This document shows positions 5,514 to 13,612 of a DNA stretch of 15,619 nucleotides, piece by piece. Both the position numbers and the translations under genes were made by a program. The DNA is from Nitrospirota bacterium. Lineage in GTDB: Bacteria; Nitrospirota; Thermodesulfovibrionia; UBA6902; BMS3Bbin08. The notes under the pieces were generated by a model. That model worked only from the letters and a program-made list of their open reading frames with translations, did no database searches and was not told the origin of the DNA. Positions within the stretch are counted from its first letter, which is position 1; every line of letters begins with the position of its first letter. The stretch covers positions 1 through 15,619 of the forward strand of contig DAOVVO010000018.1 of NCBI GenBank assembly GCA_030637135.1, in the 5' to 3' direction.

Positions 5514-6344
5514 TTGTCAATTAATACAAACGTTTTATTTTTCGAATTAGCCCTCAGTTTTTATTTCATAGCTACAGTAGTTGGGATCATATGGCTCTTT
5601 AGAGGCAAGAAAGCCACTTCTAAGCTAATCTTTGTCATTGCAGCAATCGGATTCATTTTCCATACACTCAACATTATTGTCAGGTATATAGAGGGTGGGC
5701 ATATACCTATTACTAGTCTCCATGAGGCGTCTTCTTTCTTCTCATGGTGTATCTTAGTTTTGTTCTTTATACTCGAGGCACGATACAGAATAGACCTTTT
5801 GGGTGCTTTTATCATGCCGATTGTTCTTATCCTGATGCTTTCATCGTCTGTCCTCCCGAGGGAAATCAACCCTTCTTTAAACCCTGTTCTTAAGAGTTAC
5901 TGGTTTGGCATTCATACGACATTGGCTTTTATCGGAGACGCTGCATTTGCGCTGGCTGCCGGTGTTGGTGTTATGTACCTCATTCAGGAACGAAATGTGA
6001 AGTCAAAACATCCCAGTGCTCTCTTTCAAAGACTACCGAGCCTGCAGATTCTCGATGAAATAAACTACCGGCTCATTTCTCTGGGGTTTCCTCTCCTGAC
6101 CCTTGCTATCATAACCGGAGTTATCTGGGCAAATACAGCCTGGGGTACCTATTGGCGGTGGGATCCCAAGGAGGTATGGTCACTTATAACATGGATTATC
6201 TATGCCCTTGTGCTCCATCTCAGACTTTCTATCGGCTGGAGAGGGAAAAAGGCTGCGGGTCTTTCTATTTTAGGGTTTATCCTGGTTATTTTCACGTTTT
6301 TTGGCGTCACTCTTTTTCTTAAAGGACTGCACACGTTCGTATGA
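5514..6344 (+). CDS. ccsB: Cytochrome c biogenesis protein CcsA/CcsB (ResC/HemX-like membrane protein)
   Basis: Polytopic membrane protein of the System II cytochrome c maturation pathway, which carries heme across the membrane to apocytochromes. The tryptophan-rich WWD signature, WGTYWRWDPKEVWSLITW, is at 210-227, flanked by a segment with His235 (LHLR); His134 is in the upstream conserved helix. About eight hydrophobic helices are seen over 276 residues, normal for the compact form lacking a fused ResB. The start is a TTG at 5514 with AAGGGA eight bases upstream; an in-frame TAG at 5499 blocks any earlier start and the nearby ATG at 5509 is out of frame. It overlaps hemA by 4 nt (ATGA), so heme synthesis and heme export are translationally coupled. 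The Ccs1/ResB partner is not in the window. A HemX-type role in controlling HemA level is the main alternative. Confidence 0.92.
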   Translation: MSINTNVLFFELALSFYFIATVVGIIWLFRGKKATSKLIFVIAAIGFIFHTLNIIVRYIEGGHIPITSLHEASSFFSWCILVLFFILEARYRIDLLGAFIMPIVLILMLSSSVLPREINPSLNPVLKSYWFGIHTTLAFIGDAAFALAAGVGVMYLIQERNVKSKHPSALFQRLPSLQILDEINYRLISLGFPLLTLAIITGVIWANTAWGTYWRWDPKEVWSLITWIIYALVLHLRLSIGWRGKKAAGLSILGFILVIFTFFGVTLFLKGLHTFV

Positions 6345-7663
6345 ATATCGTAATTGTTGGGCTGAACCACGATACCGCCACTATAGACATCAGGGAAAAA
6401 ATAGCCTTTGACGAAAAAAAGCTGGGAGAAGCCCTTGAGATACTGAAAAATTCTCCGGAAGTGAAGGAGAACATAATTCTTTCAACATGCAACAGGGTTG
6501 AAATTTATGCCAATGCAGGTGCTCGTGAATCAGGGGCTGAACATATAAAGCAATTTATAGCAGATTTTCACAATGTTCCCAGAGACATCCTGGAAAAATC
6601 CCTTTATGTATATACCGGCAGTAAGGCCCTGAGACATATATTCAGAGTTGCATCAAGCCTTGACTCCATGGTACTTGGAGAACCTCAAATTCTCGGTCAG
6701 TTAAAGGATGCATTTGATTTTGCCCTCAAGAAGAAATCGACCAGCGTGTTGCTCAACAAGCTGATGAAAAAGTCTATCTCGGTTGCAAAGAGAATTAGAA
6801 CCGAGACAAAAATCGGTGAGAGCGCGGTGAGTATAAGTTTTGCAGCGGTTGAGCTCGCAAAGAAAATATTCGAAGATCTTTCAACAGAGACATTCATGCT
6901 TATCGGTGCAGGGGAAATGGCTGAACTTGCAGCCCGACATTTAATCAACAATGGAGTAAAAGATGTGCTGGTAACCAACCGTACCTTTGAAAGAGCAGAG
7001 GAACTCGCGAGGGAGTTTAACGGCAGGGCTGTGGAATTTGATGCATGGTTACAGGAACTGGTGCACACAGATATTGTAATATGTTCAACCGGGGCGCCGA
7101 ACTATATACTTGTGAAAGAGCAGATGCACAAAATAATGAAGCAGAGAAAAAACAGACCGGTATTTATTATTGATATATCCGTGCCGAGAAATATTGACCC
7201 GTCTATTAATGAAATAGACAATGTCTACCTCTATGATATCGATGACCTTCAGGGAGTAGTGAGCACGAATATCCAGGAAAGGAACAAAGAGGCAGAAAAA
7301 GCTGAGAGGATTGTTGATGAAGAGGTTGAAGCGTTTTTGAAATGGCAGGCATCCCTGGCAGCTGTGCCTACTATTATCGCACTGAGAGACAAGGCCGATG
7401 CCATAAAAAATGAAGAACTCCAAAAAACTCTGAAAAAGCTTGATAACCTTGGAGAAAATGAGATTAAATCCATAGAGGCGCTGACGAATTCTCTTGTTAA
7501 CAAACTCATACATTTCCCTACTGCAGCACTTAAATCTGAGGGGGAAGATAAAGAAATTATTATTGATATTGTAAACAGGATTTTTGATTTGAATACGTCG
7601 TCTTCTGATAAAACAGGGTCTGCCGAAAAAAACGGAGAGAAGGGCAATGATAAACGGAAATAA
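6341..7663 (+). CDS. hemA: Glutamyl-tRNA reductase
   Basis: Reduces glutamyl-tRNA(Glu) to glutamate-1-semialdehyde with NADPH, the first committed step of C5-pathway tetrapyrrole synthesis. The 440-residue length is standard. The catalytic cysteine is Cys50 in STCNR (48-52); the family signature runs from HIFRVASSLDSMVLGEPQILGQ at 99-120 (His99 conserved); the NADPH-binding loop is GAGEMA at 189-194 in the Rossmann domain; the C-terminal part forms the dimerisation helices. The final 25 residues are a hydrophilic Ser/Lys/Asp tail beyond the conserved core. Translation starts at ATG 6341 inside the ccsB stop region and its end overlaps hemC by 17 nt, so all three genes form one tight operon. 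Heme feedback is often exerted on this enzyme, but nothing in the sequence shows it directly. Confidence 0.98.
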   Translation: MNIVIVGLNHDTATIDIREKIAFDEKKLGEALEILKNSPEVKENIILSTCNRVEIYANAGARESGAEHIKQFIADFHNVPRDILEKSLYVYTGSKALRHIFRVASSLDSMVLGEPQILGQLKDAFDFALKKKSTSVLLNKLMKKSISVAKRIRTETKIGESAVSISFAAVELAKKIFEDLSTETFMLIGAGEMAELAARHLINNGVKDVLVTNRTFERAEELAREFNGRAVEFDAWLQELVHTDIVICSTGAPNYILVKEQMHKIMKQRKNRPVFIIDISVPRNIDPSINEIDNVYLYDIDDLQGVVSTNIQERNKEAEKAERIVDEEVEAFLKWQASLAAVPTIIALRDKADAIKNEELQKTLKKLDNLGENEIKSIEALTNSLVNKLIHFPTAALKSEGEDKEIIIDIVNRIFDLNTSSSDKTGSAEKNGEKGNDKRK

Positions 7664-8669
7664 AAGAGTTGTTATTGCAACGCGCGGCAGTAAGCTTGCC
7701 TTATGGCAGGCGGGCTGGATAAAAACAGAACTTGAGAAAAGATATCCGGATATTGATATAGAGCTGAAAAAAATCAAGACGACCGGGGATAAAATTCTTG
7801 ACGTACCCCTTGCGAAGGTGGGCGGGAAAGGGCTTTTTGTAAAAGAAATAGAAGAGGCAATGTTACGTGGAGAGGCAGATCTGGCAGTGCACAGCATGAA
7901 GGATGTCCCTGCTGATTTACCCGCAGAACTTCATATTGCAGTTATATGTGAAAGGGAAGACCCGAGGGATGCATTAATAGTAAGAACGCAGAAAACAGAG
8001 GGGGGATTACAGACCGCTCAAGGCTTTAAAGATTTGCCACACGGTGCCCGTGTTGGCACGAGCAGTCTCAGGAGGATATGCCAGATTTTGAACAAACGCC
8101 CTGACCTTAAAATCATACAGTTGAGAGGAAATCTCGATACACGCATAAGAAAACTTGATGAAGGCCAGTTTGACGCGATAGTCGTTGCTACCGCAGGGGT
8201 GAAGAGACTCGGGATGCCTGAGAGGATTACAGAAGTTCTTGGCCCTGATATGACCCTCCCCGCCATAGGACAGGGTGCGGTAGGAATAGAATGCAGGATT
8301 GATGATGAGTATATTCATAAACTCATTAATCCTTTAAACCACGTTGAAACAGCGATCTGTGTACGTGCTGAGAGGTCTTTTCTCAAAAAACTTGAGGGAG
8401 GATGCCAGGTTCCCATCGCAGCCCACGCACGGCTGATAAGGCAGAATACAGAAGGCAGCGGGCAGAAGACAGAAGCAGACTGTAAAGTGTCAACTGACAA
8501 CTGCAAACTGGTTATTGAAGGTCTTGTCGGAAGTGTATCAGGTGACAGAATAGTAAAGGGCTCAATTGAAGGGGACCCCGATGATGCAGAACACCTTGGC
8601 ATAAACCTGGCAGAGGGTCTTATTGCAAAGGGGGCAGGGGAAATACTTGCCGAGGTTTATGAAAGATAA
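7647..8669 (+). CDS. hemC: Porphobilinogen deaminase (hydroxymethylbilane synthase)
   Basis: Condenses four porphobilinogens into hydroxymethylbilane using a covalently bound dipyrromethane primer. Visible motifs: ATRGSKLALWQ at 11-21, HSMKDVP at 82-88 with the catalytic Asp86, VGTSSLRR at 136-143, LRGNLDTR at 159-166, and the primer-attachment cysteine Cys253 in EGGCQVP. At 340 residues it is about 30 longer than usual. The excess sits in two spots: about 20 residues at 264-286, between AHAR and LVIEGLVGS, built on 7-bp DNA repeats, and about 9 residues near 114-125. Both are in surface-type loops, and all catalytic residues are kept, so the enzyme is probably active. ATG 7647 has GAGAAGGG upstream inside the end of hemA. 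The hem cluster ends here, and hemB, hemD and later genes are not in the window. Confidence 0.97.
   Translation: MINGNKRVVIATRGSKLALWQAGWIKTELEKRYPDIDIELKKIKTTGDKILDVPLAKVGGKGLFVKEIEEAMLRGEADLAVHSMKDVPADLPAELHIAVICEREDPRDALIVRTQKTEGGLQTAQGFKDLPHGARVGTSSLRRICQILNKRPDLKIIQLRGNLDTRIRKLDEGQFDAIVVATAGVKRLGMPERITEVLGPDMTLPAIGQGAVGIECRIDDEYIHKLINPLNHVETAICVRAERSFLKKLEGGCQVPIAAHARLIRQNTEGSGQKTEADCKVSTDNCKLVIEGLVGSVSGDRIVKGSIEGDPDDAEHLGINLAEGLIAKGAGEILAEVYER
8442..8511. repeat. Heptanucleotide repeat array within hemC
   Basis: The 70 bp split cleanly into 7-bp units: CAGAATA, CAGAAGG, CAGCGGG, CAGAAGA, CAGAAGC, two degenerate units, then CAACTGA, CAACTGC, AAACTGG. Five units begin CAG in exact 7-bp register and the last three share AACTG in the same register. 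It falls where HemC relatives have only a short loop. Two further units, CAGAAAA and CAGAGGG, are in the other hemC extra segment at 7989-8002. Confidence 0.75.
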
Positions 8670-8687
8670 AAAGAGGATTTGTCCTTC

Positions 8688-10016
8688 TTATATTGAATTT
8701 TTGCTTGGGTTACTTTTCAGTATAGGTCTTAAGCGGGTGCGGGTGGTCTCATCATTTTTCCCTATGATAACTGCAGACCTTTTGTAGGGTATTAATATTT
8801 TTTTGCCGGCGACGATAAAGCCTTTTTTGTTTAACGCATTGAAATCAATAATTGCCTGTTTCGGGACATCAAACTGTTGTGCTATCTTCCATACCGTATC
8901 TCCCTTTTTAACGGTATAAAATTCTACGTAAAGGAGTTTTTCTTTGCGGGCATTCGATACATTGGCAATAAACTTTTCTTTGGTTCCGACAGGGATCCTT
9001 AATGTGTAATGTGATACATTTGGAGGAGTACACCACCGTCTTAATTCCGGATTGAGCTCTTTAATATCTGAGGGATCAGAGCCTGTAAACTCTGCAATTA
9101 CTGTCAAGTCCATAGGCATATCAATAACAACCTCATCGTATGACAAAGGTCTATGATAGGTTATGTTTTGGAGACCAAAGCTTTCAGGGTGGAGGGCAAT
9201 TGCAGCAGCTGCTATATAAGAGGGAACGTAGTTTTTTGTCTCGTTCACTATGTGCCTTGTTTTTCTCAGTGCCCAGAAATCATTGCTCTTTGTCTTTCTC
9301 AAAGCCCGGAGTATATTCCCTTCACCGGCGTTATATGCAGCAAGTACAAGATTCCATGAACCGAATATTTTATAAAGTTTCCTGAGATATTCTGCTGCTG
9401 CTCTTGTTGATTTTATAGGGTCAAGCCTCTCGTCAACCCACCAGTCTATTTTTAAACCAAATGTTTTGGCTGTCCGGGGGATAAACTGCCACGGTCCTGC
9501 AGCCTTTTTATGCGAGTAGGCATTCAAACGGAAACCACTTTCTATGAGAGGGAGGAATACAAGCTCCTGTGGCAGGTTTTTTTCTCTGAAAATCTGGGAC
9601 ATTGCATCAAGATATTTTCCAGCCCTATGTAAGTTCTTGCGAAAATCATGTTTTGATTTTTTGGAATACATATAAATACGTTTTTTAACTGCTTTATTGA
9701 ACCCGTATGTTTCAAAAAGATATTCAATTGTCATTCTCCTGATTCTCTCTAATTCCAATCGTAAGGTAATTGGGTATGAATTTGAGAGGGACGTGATGGT
9801 ATCTGCGGAATTAATAGCGTTGGCTTTAAGGTCAGTAACTAATTGAAAATAAAGAAAATTTGAGCCTGCTCGCTTATCAGCAGGTAATTTAGGGATTATA
9901 TGCTGAGTACCGGTTCCACGCATGGCTTGACTGTTTAATGCCTGTTCGCGGGCAGAACAATACCCGGCCGTCATGAATATAATAACCGTCAGAATTGTGA
10001 AGATGAGTTTAACCAT
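8688..10016 (-). CDS. mltD: Membrane-type lytic murein transglycosylase with LysM domain (MltD-like)
   Basis: Peptidoglycan-cleaving enzyme that forms 1,6-anhydromuramoyl ends. Residues 1-22 are a signal peptide (MVKLIFTILTVIIFMTAGYCSA); the GYCSA site could be a weak lipobox at Cys20. The SLT goose-lysozyme-like domain spans about 145-280, with catalytic Glu159 in PLIESGF, AAGPWQFIP at 172-180, LVLAAYNAGEGN at 223-234 and NYVPSYIAA at 262-270. One C-terminal LysM domain (366-411) binds glycan; a degenerate LysM-like segment may lie at 300-345. 442 residues fit the MltD family. The gene converges on hemC with an 18-bp gap. No Shine-Dalgarno precedes ATG 10016. A basic Ser/Arg tail follows the LysM domain. 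Confidence 0.95.
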   Translation of the reverse strand: MVKLIFTILTVIIFMTAGYCSAREQALNSQAMRGTGTQHIIPKLPADKRAGSNFLYFQLVTDLKANAINSADTITSLSNSYPITLRLELERIRRMTIEYLFETYGFNKAVKKRIYMYSKKSKHDFRKNLHRAGKYLDAMSQIFREKNLPQELVFLPLIESGFRLNAYSHKKAAGPWQFIPRTAKTFGLKIDWWVDERLDPIKSTRAAAEYLRKLYKIFGSWNLVLAAYNAGEGNILRALRKTKSNDFWALRKTRHIVNETKNYVPSYIAAAAIALHPESFGLQNITYHRPLSYDEVVIDMPMDLTVIAEFTGSDPSDIKELNPELRRWCTPPNVSHYTLRIPVGTKEKFIANVSNARKEKLLYVEFYTVKKGDTVWKIAQQFDVPKQAIIDFNALNKKGFIVAGKKILIPYKRSAVIIGKNDETTRTRLRPILKSNPSKNSI

Positions 10017-10025
10017 AGATTATTT

Positions 10026-10055
10026 TTTTTACACTAAATATACATGTTTTGTCAA
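10026..10055 (-). promoter_or_regulatory. Possible promoter of mltD giving a near-leaderless mRNA
   Basis: On the minus strand a perfect TTGACA lies at 10055-10050. After an 18-bp spacer comes TAAAAA at 10031-10026 (4 of 6 of the -10 consensus). The predicted start would be only a few bases before the ATG at 10016, which agrees with the absence of a ribosome binding site. The surrounding 200 bp (10017-10215) are very AT-rich and hold no gene. Confidence 0.35.
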
Positions 10056-10141
10056 TATATTTATCATATTATATTGCTTTATTATAATGAAAGAGAACGA
10101 AAAGACAGAAAAATTTACTTATTTTTCAAATAATTATAGCT

Positions 10142-10167
10142 AAAAAGAACCCTTAAAAAGGTTTTTT
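10142..10167. terminator. Bidirectional-looking terminator after the PpiD/SurA-like gene
   Basis: AACC at 10148-10151 pairs with GGTT at 10160-10163, extended by TT/AA with one bulged C. On the minus strand it is followed by CTTTTTA and on the plus strand by TTTTTT. It lies about 50 bp past the stop of the minus-strand gene at 10216, in the right place to end its transcript. The stem is short and AT-rich. Confidence 0.4.
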
Positions 10168-10215
10168 AAAAAAAATATCTAAAATAAGGCGAGAAGGTGA
10201 TAAATCGTTAAAATA

Positions 10216-10884
10216 TTAAAAAATAAAGTCTTTATTTACTGTTATTGTCATCTGACGTTTCAGTGCTTCTATGTAAGCCCTAATTGCTAATTCTTTCTTG
10301 GAAAATAAAAAAATTTCGCTGAGTTGAGCTTTGTTTTCCTTCATTGATTTGAGTATTTGTGTTTCTTGTGCTGTAAATTCAGCGGTTTCCCCTATCAGTC
10401 TGCGTATTTTGTTCAGGAGCAGGTCATTTTTCATTGAACTTTCAAACAGTGCAGGTGTTATACGGTTTAATTTCAGCCTTCTTTCATAAACATCCTTACT
10501 GAACACACCATTTGTCTGGAATGCCGGCTCATTAATTATCGAGTCTTGCAGTTCTTTGTCAGTAACTGTTATCCCTGCTTTTTGTGCAGCTCCTGTGAGA
10601 ACTGTGTTATCAATAAGCTCTTGGAGCACCTTTTGTTGAAGGTTTAATTTTTTTATTTCATCTTCGTTCTTATACGTTTCCCGTGCACGGCGATAAGCAT
10701 ATGTGTATGCTCTATCATATTCAGCAAGTGTTATTCTCTGCTTATTGATTTGTGCGATAATGGTGTCTGAAGGGTTTTGCTGGGGTCCGATACCGTAAAA
10801 TACGAATGCTATGGTAATGACAATAGTTAAAATGCCGAGAAGAAACACGGTGAAAAACTTATGGCTTCGCATTATTTTAAGCAT
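10216..10884 (-). CDS. PpiD/SurA-like membrane-anchored protein lacking the PPIase domain
   Basis: Inner-membrane-anchored, periplasm-facing chaperone-like protein. From the chosen start it has 222 residues: a basic N-terminus (MLKIMRSHKFF), one membrane helix (about 12-31), then the SurA_N-type helical region with IIAQINKQRITLAEYDRAY and a long coiled segment. The C-terminus (YIEALKRQMTITVN) matches how SurA/PpiD proteins normally end. The parvulin rotamase domain that usually lies between these parts is absent; PpiD proteins are normally over 600 residues. There is no reading-frame remnant downstream. The frame could open 20 codons earlier at 10944, but that is only 11 bp from the start of the divergent lhgO gene and has no ribosome binding site, so the internal ATG matching the family N-terminus is preferred. 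It is probably an intact small variant acting in outer-membrane protein folding. Confidence 0.75.
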   Translation of the reverse strand: MLKIMRSHKFFTVFLLGILTIVITIAFVFYGIGPQQNPSDTIIAQINKQRITLAEYDRAYTYAYRRARETYKNEDEIKKLNLQQKVLQELIDNTVLTGAAQKAGITVTDKELQDSIINEPAFQTNGVFSKDVYERRLKLNRITPALFESSMKNDLLLNKIRRLIGETAEFTAQETQILKSMKENKAQLSEIFLFSKKELAIRAYIEALKRQMTITVNKDFIF

Positions 10885-10894
10885 GAAGTAATAT
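10866..10894 (+). promoter_or_regulatory. Candidate promoter for lhgO inside the start of the divergent gene
   Basis: TTCGCA at 10866-10871 and TAATAT at 10889-10894, separated by 17 bp, each match 4 of 6 consensus bases. The implied leader is about 55 nt and ends in GAGGAA five bases before the GTG start of lhgO. The site overlaps the first codons of the minus-strand PpiD/SurA-like gene. Confidence 0.3.
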
Positions 10895-10955
10895 ATCCTA
10901 AAGGCAGCAAAAAGAGCAAGGGAGGATATCTTCCGGTAAAACATGAGGAATATTC

Positions 10956-12155
10956 GTGTTAGCTAAAACGGATGTGCTTATATGTGGCGGTGGTATTATC
11001 GGGCTTGCTATAGCGAGAGAATTAATAAAAAAAAGCAGGCATACGAACATAGCTGTCCTGGAAAAGGAAAATATCATCGGGGCACATGCCTCTGGTAGAA
11101 ACAGTGGTGTTCTCCATGCAGGGATTTATTACACGCCTGACAGTCTGAAGGCTCAGTTCTGCCTTAAGGGAAATTTCCTTATGAAACAGTATTGCGGGGA
11201 AAAGGGTATTCCTGTTTTAGAGTCAGGTAAGGTTATTGTTGCAAAAAATGAAAAAGAAATTCCGATCTTGGAAGAGCTTTACCAGAGGGCATTAAAAAAT
11301 GGAACAGAAGCAGAACTTATTACAAAAAGGCACGTAAAGGAAATAGAACCATATGCAAAGACATGCAGGATTGCGCTATACTCTCCTCAAACTGCAGTTG
11401 TTGACCCTCATAAAGTACTTGAAAGCGTTGAGCGAGACCTTATCTCCTCAGGCAGGGTAAGGATCCTTAAAGGCTTTAAATTCAAAGGGCTGGAGAAAAA
11501 CAGCAGGGTTTTAACAGAGCAGGGAAGCATAGATTTTGGTTTATTTATAAATGCAGCGGGGGCTTGGAGCGATAAAATTGCTCATGTCTTCGGGGTCGGT
11601 TTAAACTATAAAATAATTCCCTTCAAGGGCACCTATAAGAGCTTAAAAAAAGAAAAAAGCTATCTTGTAAAAGGCAATATATATCCTGTTCCTGATATAA
11701 GAAACCCTTTCCTGGGGGTTCATTTCACCAGGGTGATGGATGGAACTGTGTATGTTGGGCCTACTGCCATTCCGGCCCTGGGAAGGGAGAATTACAGGTT
11801 TTTAGATGGGGTAGAAAGTGAGGTCTTTCAAATCCTTTTCAGAAATATGATTTTATTCTTTAAAAACCCGCAGTTCAGGAAGGTTGCCTTTGCCGAACCG
11901 AAAAAATATAGTCCATGGTTATTTTTTCAGGATATAAAAGATTTAGTTGAAGGTCTGAGTATTGAGGACATTGAACCGAGCACTAAGGTTGGCATACGCC
12001 CGCAGCTTGTAGACTGGACAAGCACGTCACTTGTTTCGGATTTTGTAGTTCTGAGGTCTGAGAACAGCATTCATATATTGAATGCTGTTTCACCCGGCTT
12101 TACAAGCGCCATGGCGTTTGCCGAGTATGTCGTGAAGAAGTATATAGGTCCGTGA
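10956..12155 (+). CDS. lhgO: L-2-hydroxyglutarate oxidase/dehydrogenase (LhgO family FAD enzyme)
   Basis: FAD-dependent enzyme oxidising L-2-hydroxyglutarate to 2-oxoglutarate, usually passing electrons to the membrane quinone pool. The dinucleotide-binding loop GGGIIGLAIA is at 11-20, the next FAD-contact strand VLEKE at 34-38, and the family hallmark HASGRNSGVLHAGIYY at 44-59. The C-terminal KVGIRPQL and NAVSPGFTSAMAFAEYV segments close the DAO fold. 399 residues is the normal length. The start is GTG at 10956 with GAGGAA five bases upstream; no better start precedes it. It is monocistronic, divergent from the PpiD/SurA-like gene and convergent with glnA. Its product, 2-oxoglutarate, is also the expected signal for the nearby NrpR, though that link is only suggestive. 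A related glycerol-3-phosphate or sarcosine-type oxidase is less likely. Confidence 0.93.
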   Translation: MLAKTDVLICGGGIIGLAIARELIKKSRHTNIAVLEKENIIGAHASGRNSGVLHAGIYYTPDSLKAQFCLKGNFLMKQYCGEKGIPVLESGKVIVAKNEKEIPILEELYQRALKNGTEAELITKRHVKEIEPYAKTCRIALYSPQTAVVDPHKVLESVERDLISSGRVRILKGFKFKGLEKNSRVLTEQGSIDFGLFINAAGAWSDKIAHVFGVGLNYKIIPFKGTYKSLKKEKSYLVKGNIYPVPDIRNPFLGVHFTRVMDGTVYVGPTAIPALGRENYRFLDGVESEVFQILFRNMILFFKNPQFRKVAFAEPKKYSPWLFFQDIKDLVEGLSIEDIEPSTKVGIRPQLVDWTSTSLVSDFVVLRSENSIHILNAVSPGFTSAMAFAEYVVKKYIGP

Positions 12156-12157
12156 AC

Positions 12158-12236
12158 CGTTACGTGTAAAGGGCACTCAATAAGAATTTTCACAAATAAT
12201 TCGTAACTTTATCCGCATTACTCGTTACACATTACG
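12158..12236. repeat. Heptamer-type repeats between lhgO and glnA
   Basis: On the minus strand 12236-12216 reads CGTAATG, TGTAACG, AGTAATG in exact 7-bp register, with AGTTACG in the same register at 12208-12202. At the lhgO end, CGTTACGTGTAA (12158-12169) is an imperfect inverted partner (10 of 12) of TTACACATTACG (12225-12236). The 82-bp gap between these convergent genes therefore consists largely of this repeat. It could fold as a long weak hairpin, but no clear terminator with a U-tract is present. Confidence 0.5.
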
Positions 12237-12237
12237 A

Positions 12238-13572
12238 TTATATATCAATGTATTTCTCTATTTCCCACCTTGTTACCTGTGTCTTGAATTCGTTCCACTC
12301 CTTTGTCTTGATATCAATATACCTTCTGTAGAGGTGTTCTCCTAAAATATCCTGGATGAGGTTATTCTTTTTCAGTTCAAGTATTGCTTCATAGAGGGAT
12401 GAAGGAAGCATGTCTATTTTTCTTGATATCAGGCTTTTTTCGTCAAATTTGTACAGGTCCTCTTCAACCGGTTCCGGGGGCTTGGTTTTTTTCTCAATTC
12501 CTTCAAGACCTGCTGCCAGCATGACTGCAAAGGCCAAATACGGGTTACACGCAGGGTCAGGGCATCTCAATTCTATGCGTGCTGAACCGGGCTTGTCTTC
12601 AAACCACTTGGGAACCCTGATAAGCGCTGACCTGTTGATTCGTGCCCATGAGATATATACAGGGGCCTCAAAACCGGATACCAGTCTCTTATAAGAGTTG
12701 ACAGTAGGGCATATGACAGCCATCATGCCCTTTACATGGTGAAGCTGACCTCCAATGAAATTAAAAGCCATATGTGACAAATTGTATTTATTTTTAGAGT
12801 CAAAGAAAGCATTCTTGGTTGTCTTTGTATTAAACAAGCTCTGGTGGACGTGCATCCCGGAACCATTCATGCCCATAATCGGCTTTGGCATAAAGGACGC
12901 TTTTAAACCATGCCTCTGGGCAATGGACTTAACCGTAACCCTCAGGGTTAATAATCTGTCCGCAGTTGTAAGTGCGTCACCATGTTTAAAGTCTATCTCA
13001 TGCTGTCCGGGCGCAACCTCGTGATGGGACGCTTCCACGTCAATACCGAACATTTCAAGCGCGGCCGTTATACCCCTTCTAATGGCATGTGCCTCATCTG
13101 TTGAGAGGTCGAAATAACCGTCACTGTCCATAGGCACGAGGCTCGGCGAGTCATCCTTGAACAGAAAGAATTCAGGCTCTGGACCGGTATTGTACGTAAA
13201 ACCCATGTCCTGGGCCTTTTTCATAACCTTTTTCAGGATGAATCTCGGGTCTCCCTGGAATGGGTTTCCATCAGGCTTGTAGATATCACAGATAAGACGC
13301 GCGGTGTTTCCTTCCGGAGAATTTAACCACGGAATTATTGAGTAGGTTTGCGAGTCAGGTTTAAGATAGAGGTCACTCTCATGAATCCTGGCAAATCCTT
13401 CCACCGAAGAGCCATCAAACCAGGCACCATATTTCAATATATCCGGGAGGCTCTTGATTGGCGCGGTGACCTGTTTGAGAGAGCCCATAATGTCTGTAAA
13501 CTGAAGATTTAAAAACGTGACCTTATCTCTCTTTACCCTTTCCAACACTTCTTTGGCTGTCATAGATGTCAT
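12238..13572 (-). CDS. glnA: Glutamine synthetase, type I-alpha
   Basis: Forms glutamine from glutamate, ammonia and ATP; cytoplasmic dodecamer. The 444-residue length and the absence of the I-beta insertion point to subtype I-alpha. Motifs: WFDGSSVEGF at 51-60, metal ligands in PEPEFF at 131-136, the ATP signature from MPKP to NGSGMHVHQSL at 228-246, and RIELRCPDP at 332-340. Arg62 in FARIHESDLY lies at the position of the Bacillus Arg62 involved in glutamine feedback inhibition. The C-terminal stretch EEDLYKFDEKS resembles the I-alpha form more than the adenylylated NLYDLPPEE loop of I-beta, so control by feedback and transcription is expected. The ATG at 13572 has a GGGG stretch eight bases upstream, and a second ATG three codons in lacks one. 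It lies 89 bp after nrpR with its own probable promoter. Confidence 0.98.
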   Translation of the reverse strand: MTSMTAKEVLERVKRDKVTFLNLQFTDIMGSLKQVTAPIKSLPDILKYGAWFDGSSVEGFARIHESDLYLKPDSQTYSIIPWLNSPEGNTARLICDIYKPDGNPFQGDPRFILKKVMKKAQDMGFTYNTGPEPEFFLFKDDSPSLVPMDSDGYFDLSTDEAHAIRRGITAALEMFGIDVEASHHEVAPGQHEIDFKHGDALTTADRLLTLRVTVKSIAQRHGLKASFMPKPIMGMNGSGMHVHQSLFNTKTTKNAFFDSKNKYNLSHMAFNFIGGQLHHVKGMMAVICPTVNSYKRLVSGFEAPVYISWARINRSALIRVPKWFEDKPGSARIELRCPDPACNPYLAFAVMLAAGLEGIEKKTKPPEPVEEDLYKFDEKSLISRKIDMLPSSLYEAILELKKNNLIQDILGEHLYRRYIDIKTKEWNEFKTQVTRWEIEKYIDI

Positions 13573-13612
13573 GGATGCACCCCTTTCTCTCCTGTTTCCT
13601 TACATTGTCCGT

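Noticed and set aside
7085..7897. 270-codon minus-strand open frame across hemA and hemC.
   Set aside because: It is antisense to two clearly identified enzymes, its composition is Ser/Phe/Ile-rich as expected from a shadow frame, and it has no recognisable motif.
8670..8687. Short hairpin (GAGGA/TCCTTC) between hemC and mltD as a terminator.
   Set aside because: Only about five pairs with a bulge and no U-tract; too weak to claim.
10885..10944. Upstream ATG at 10944 as start of the PpiD/SurA-like gene.
   Set aside because: It has no ribosome binding site and lies 11 bp from the divergent lhgO start; the ATG at 10884 begins the family-like MLKIMRSHKFF sequence.
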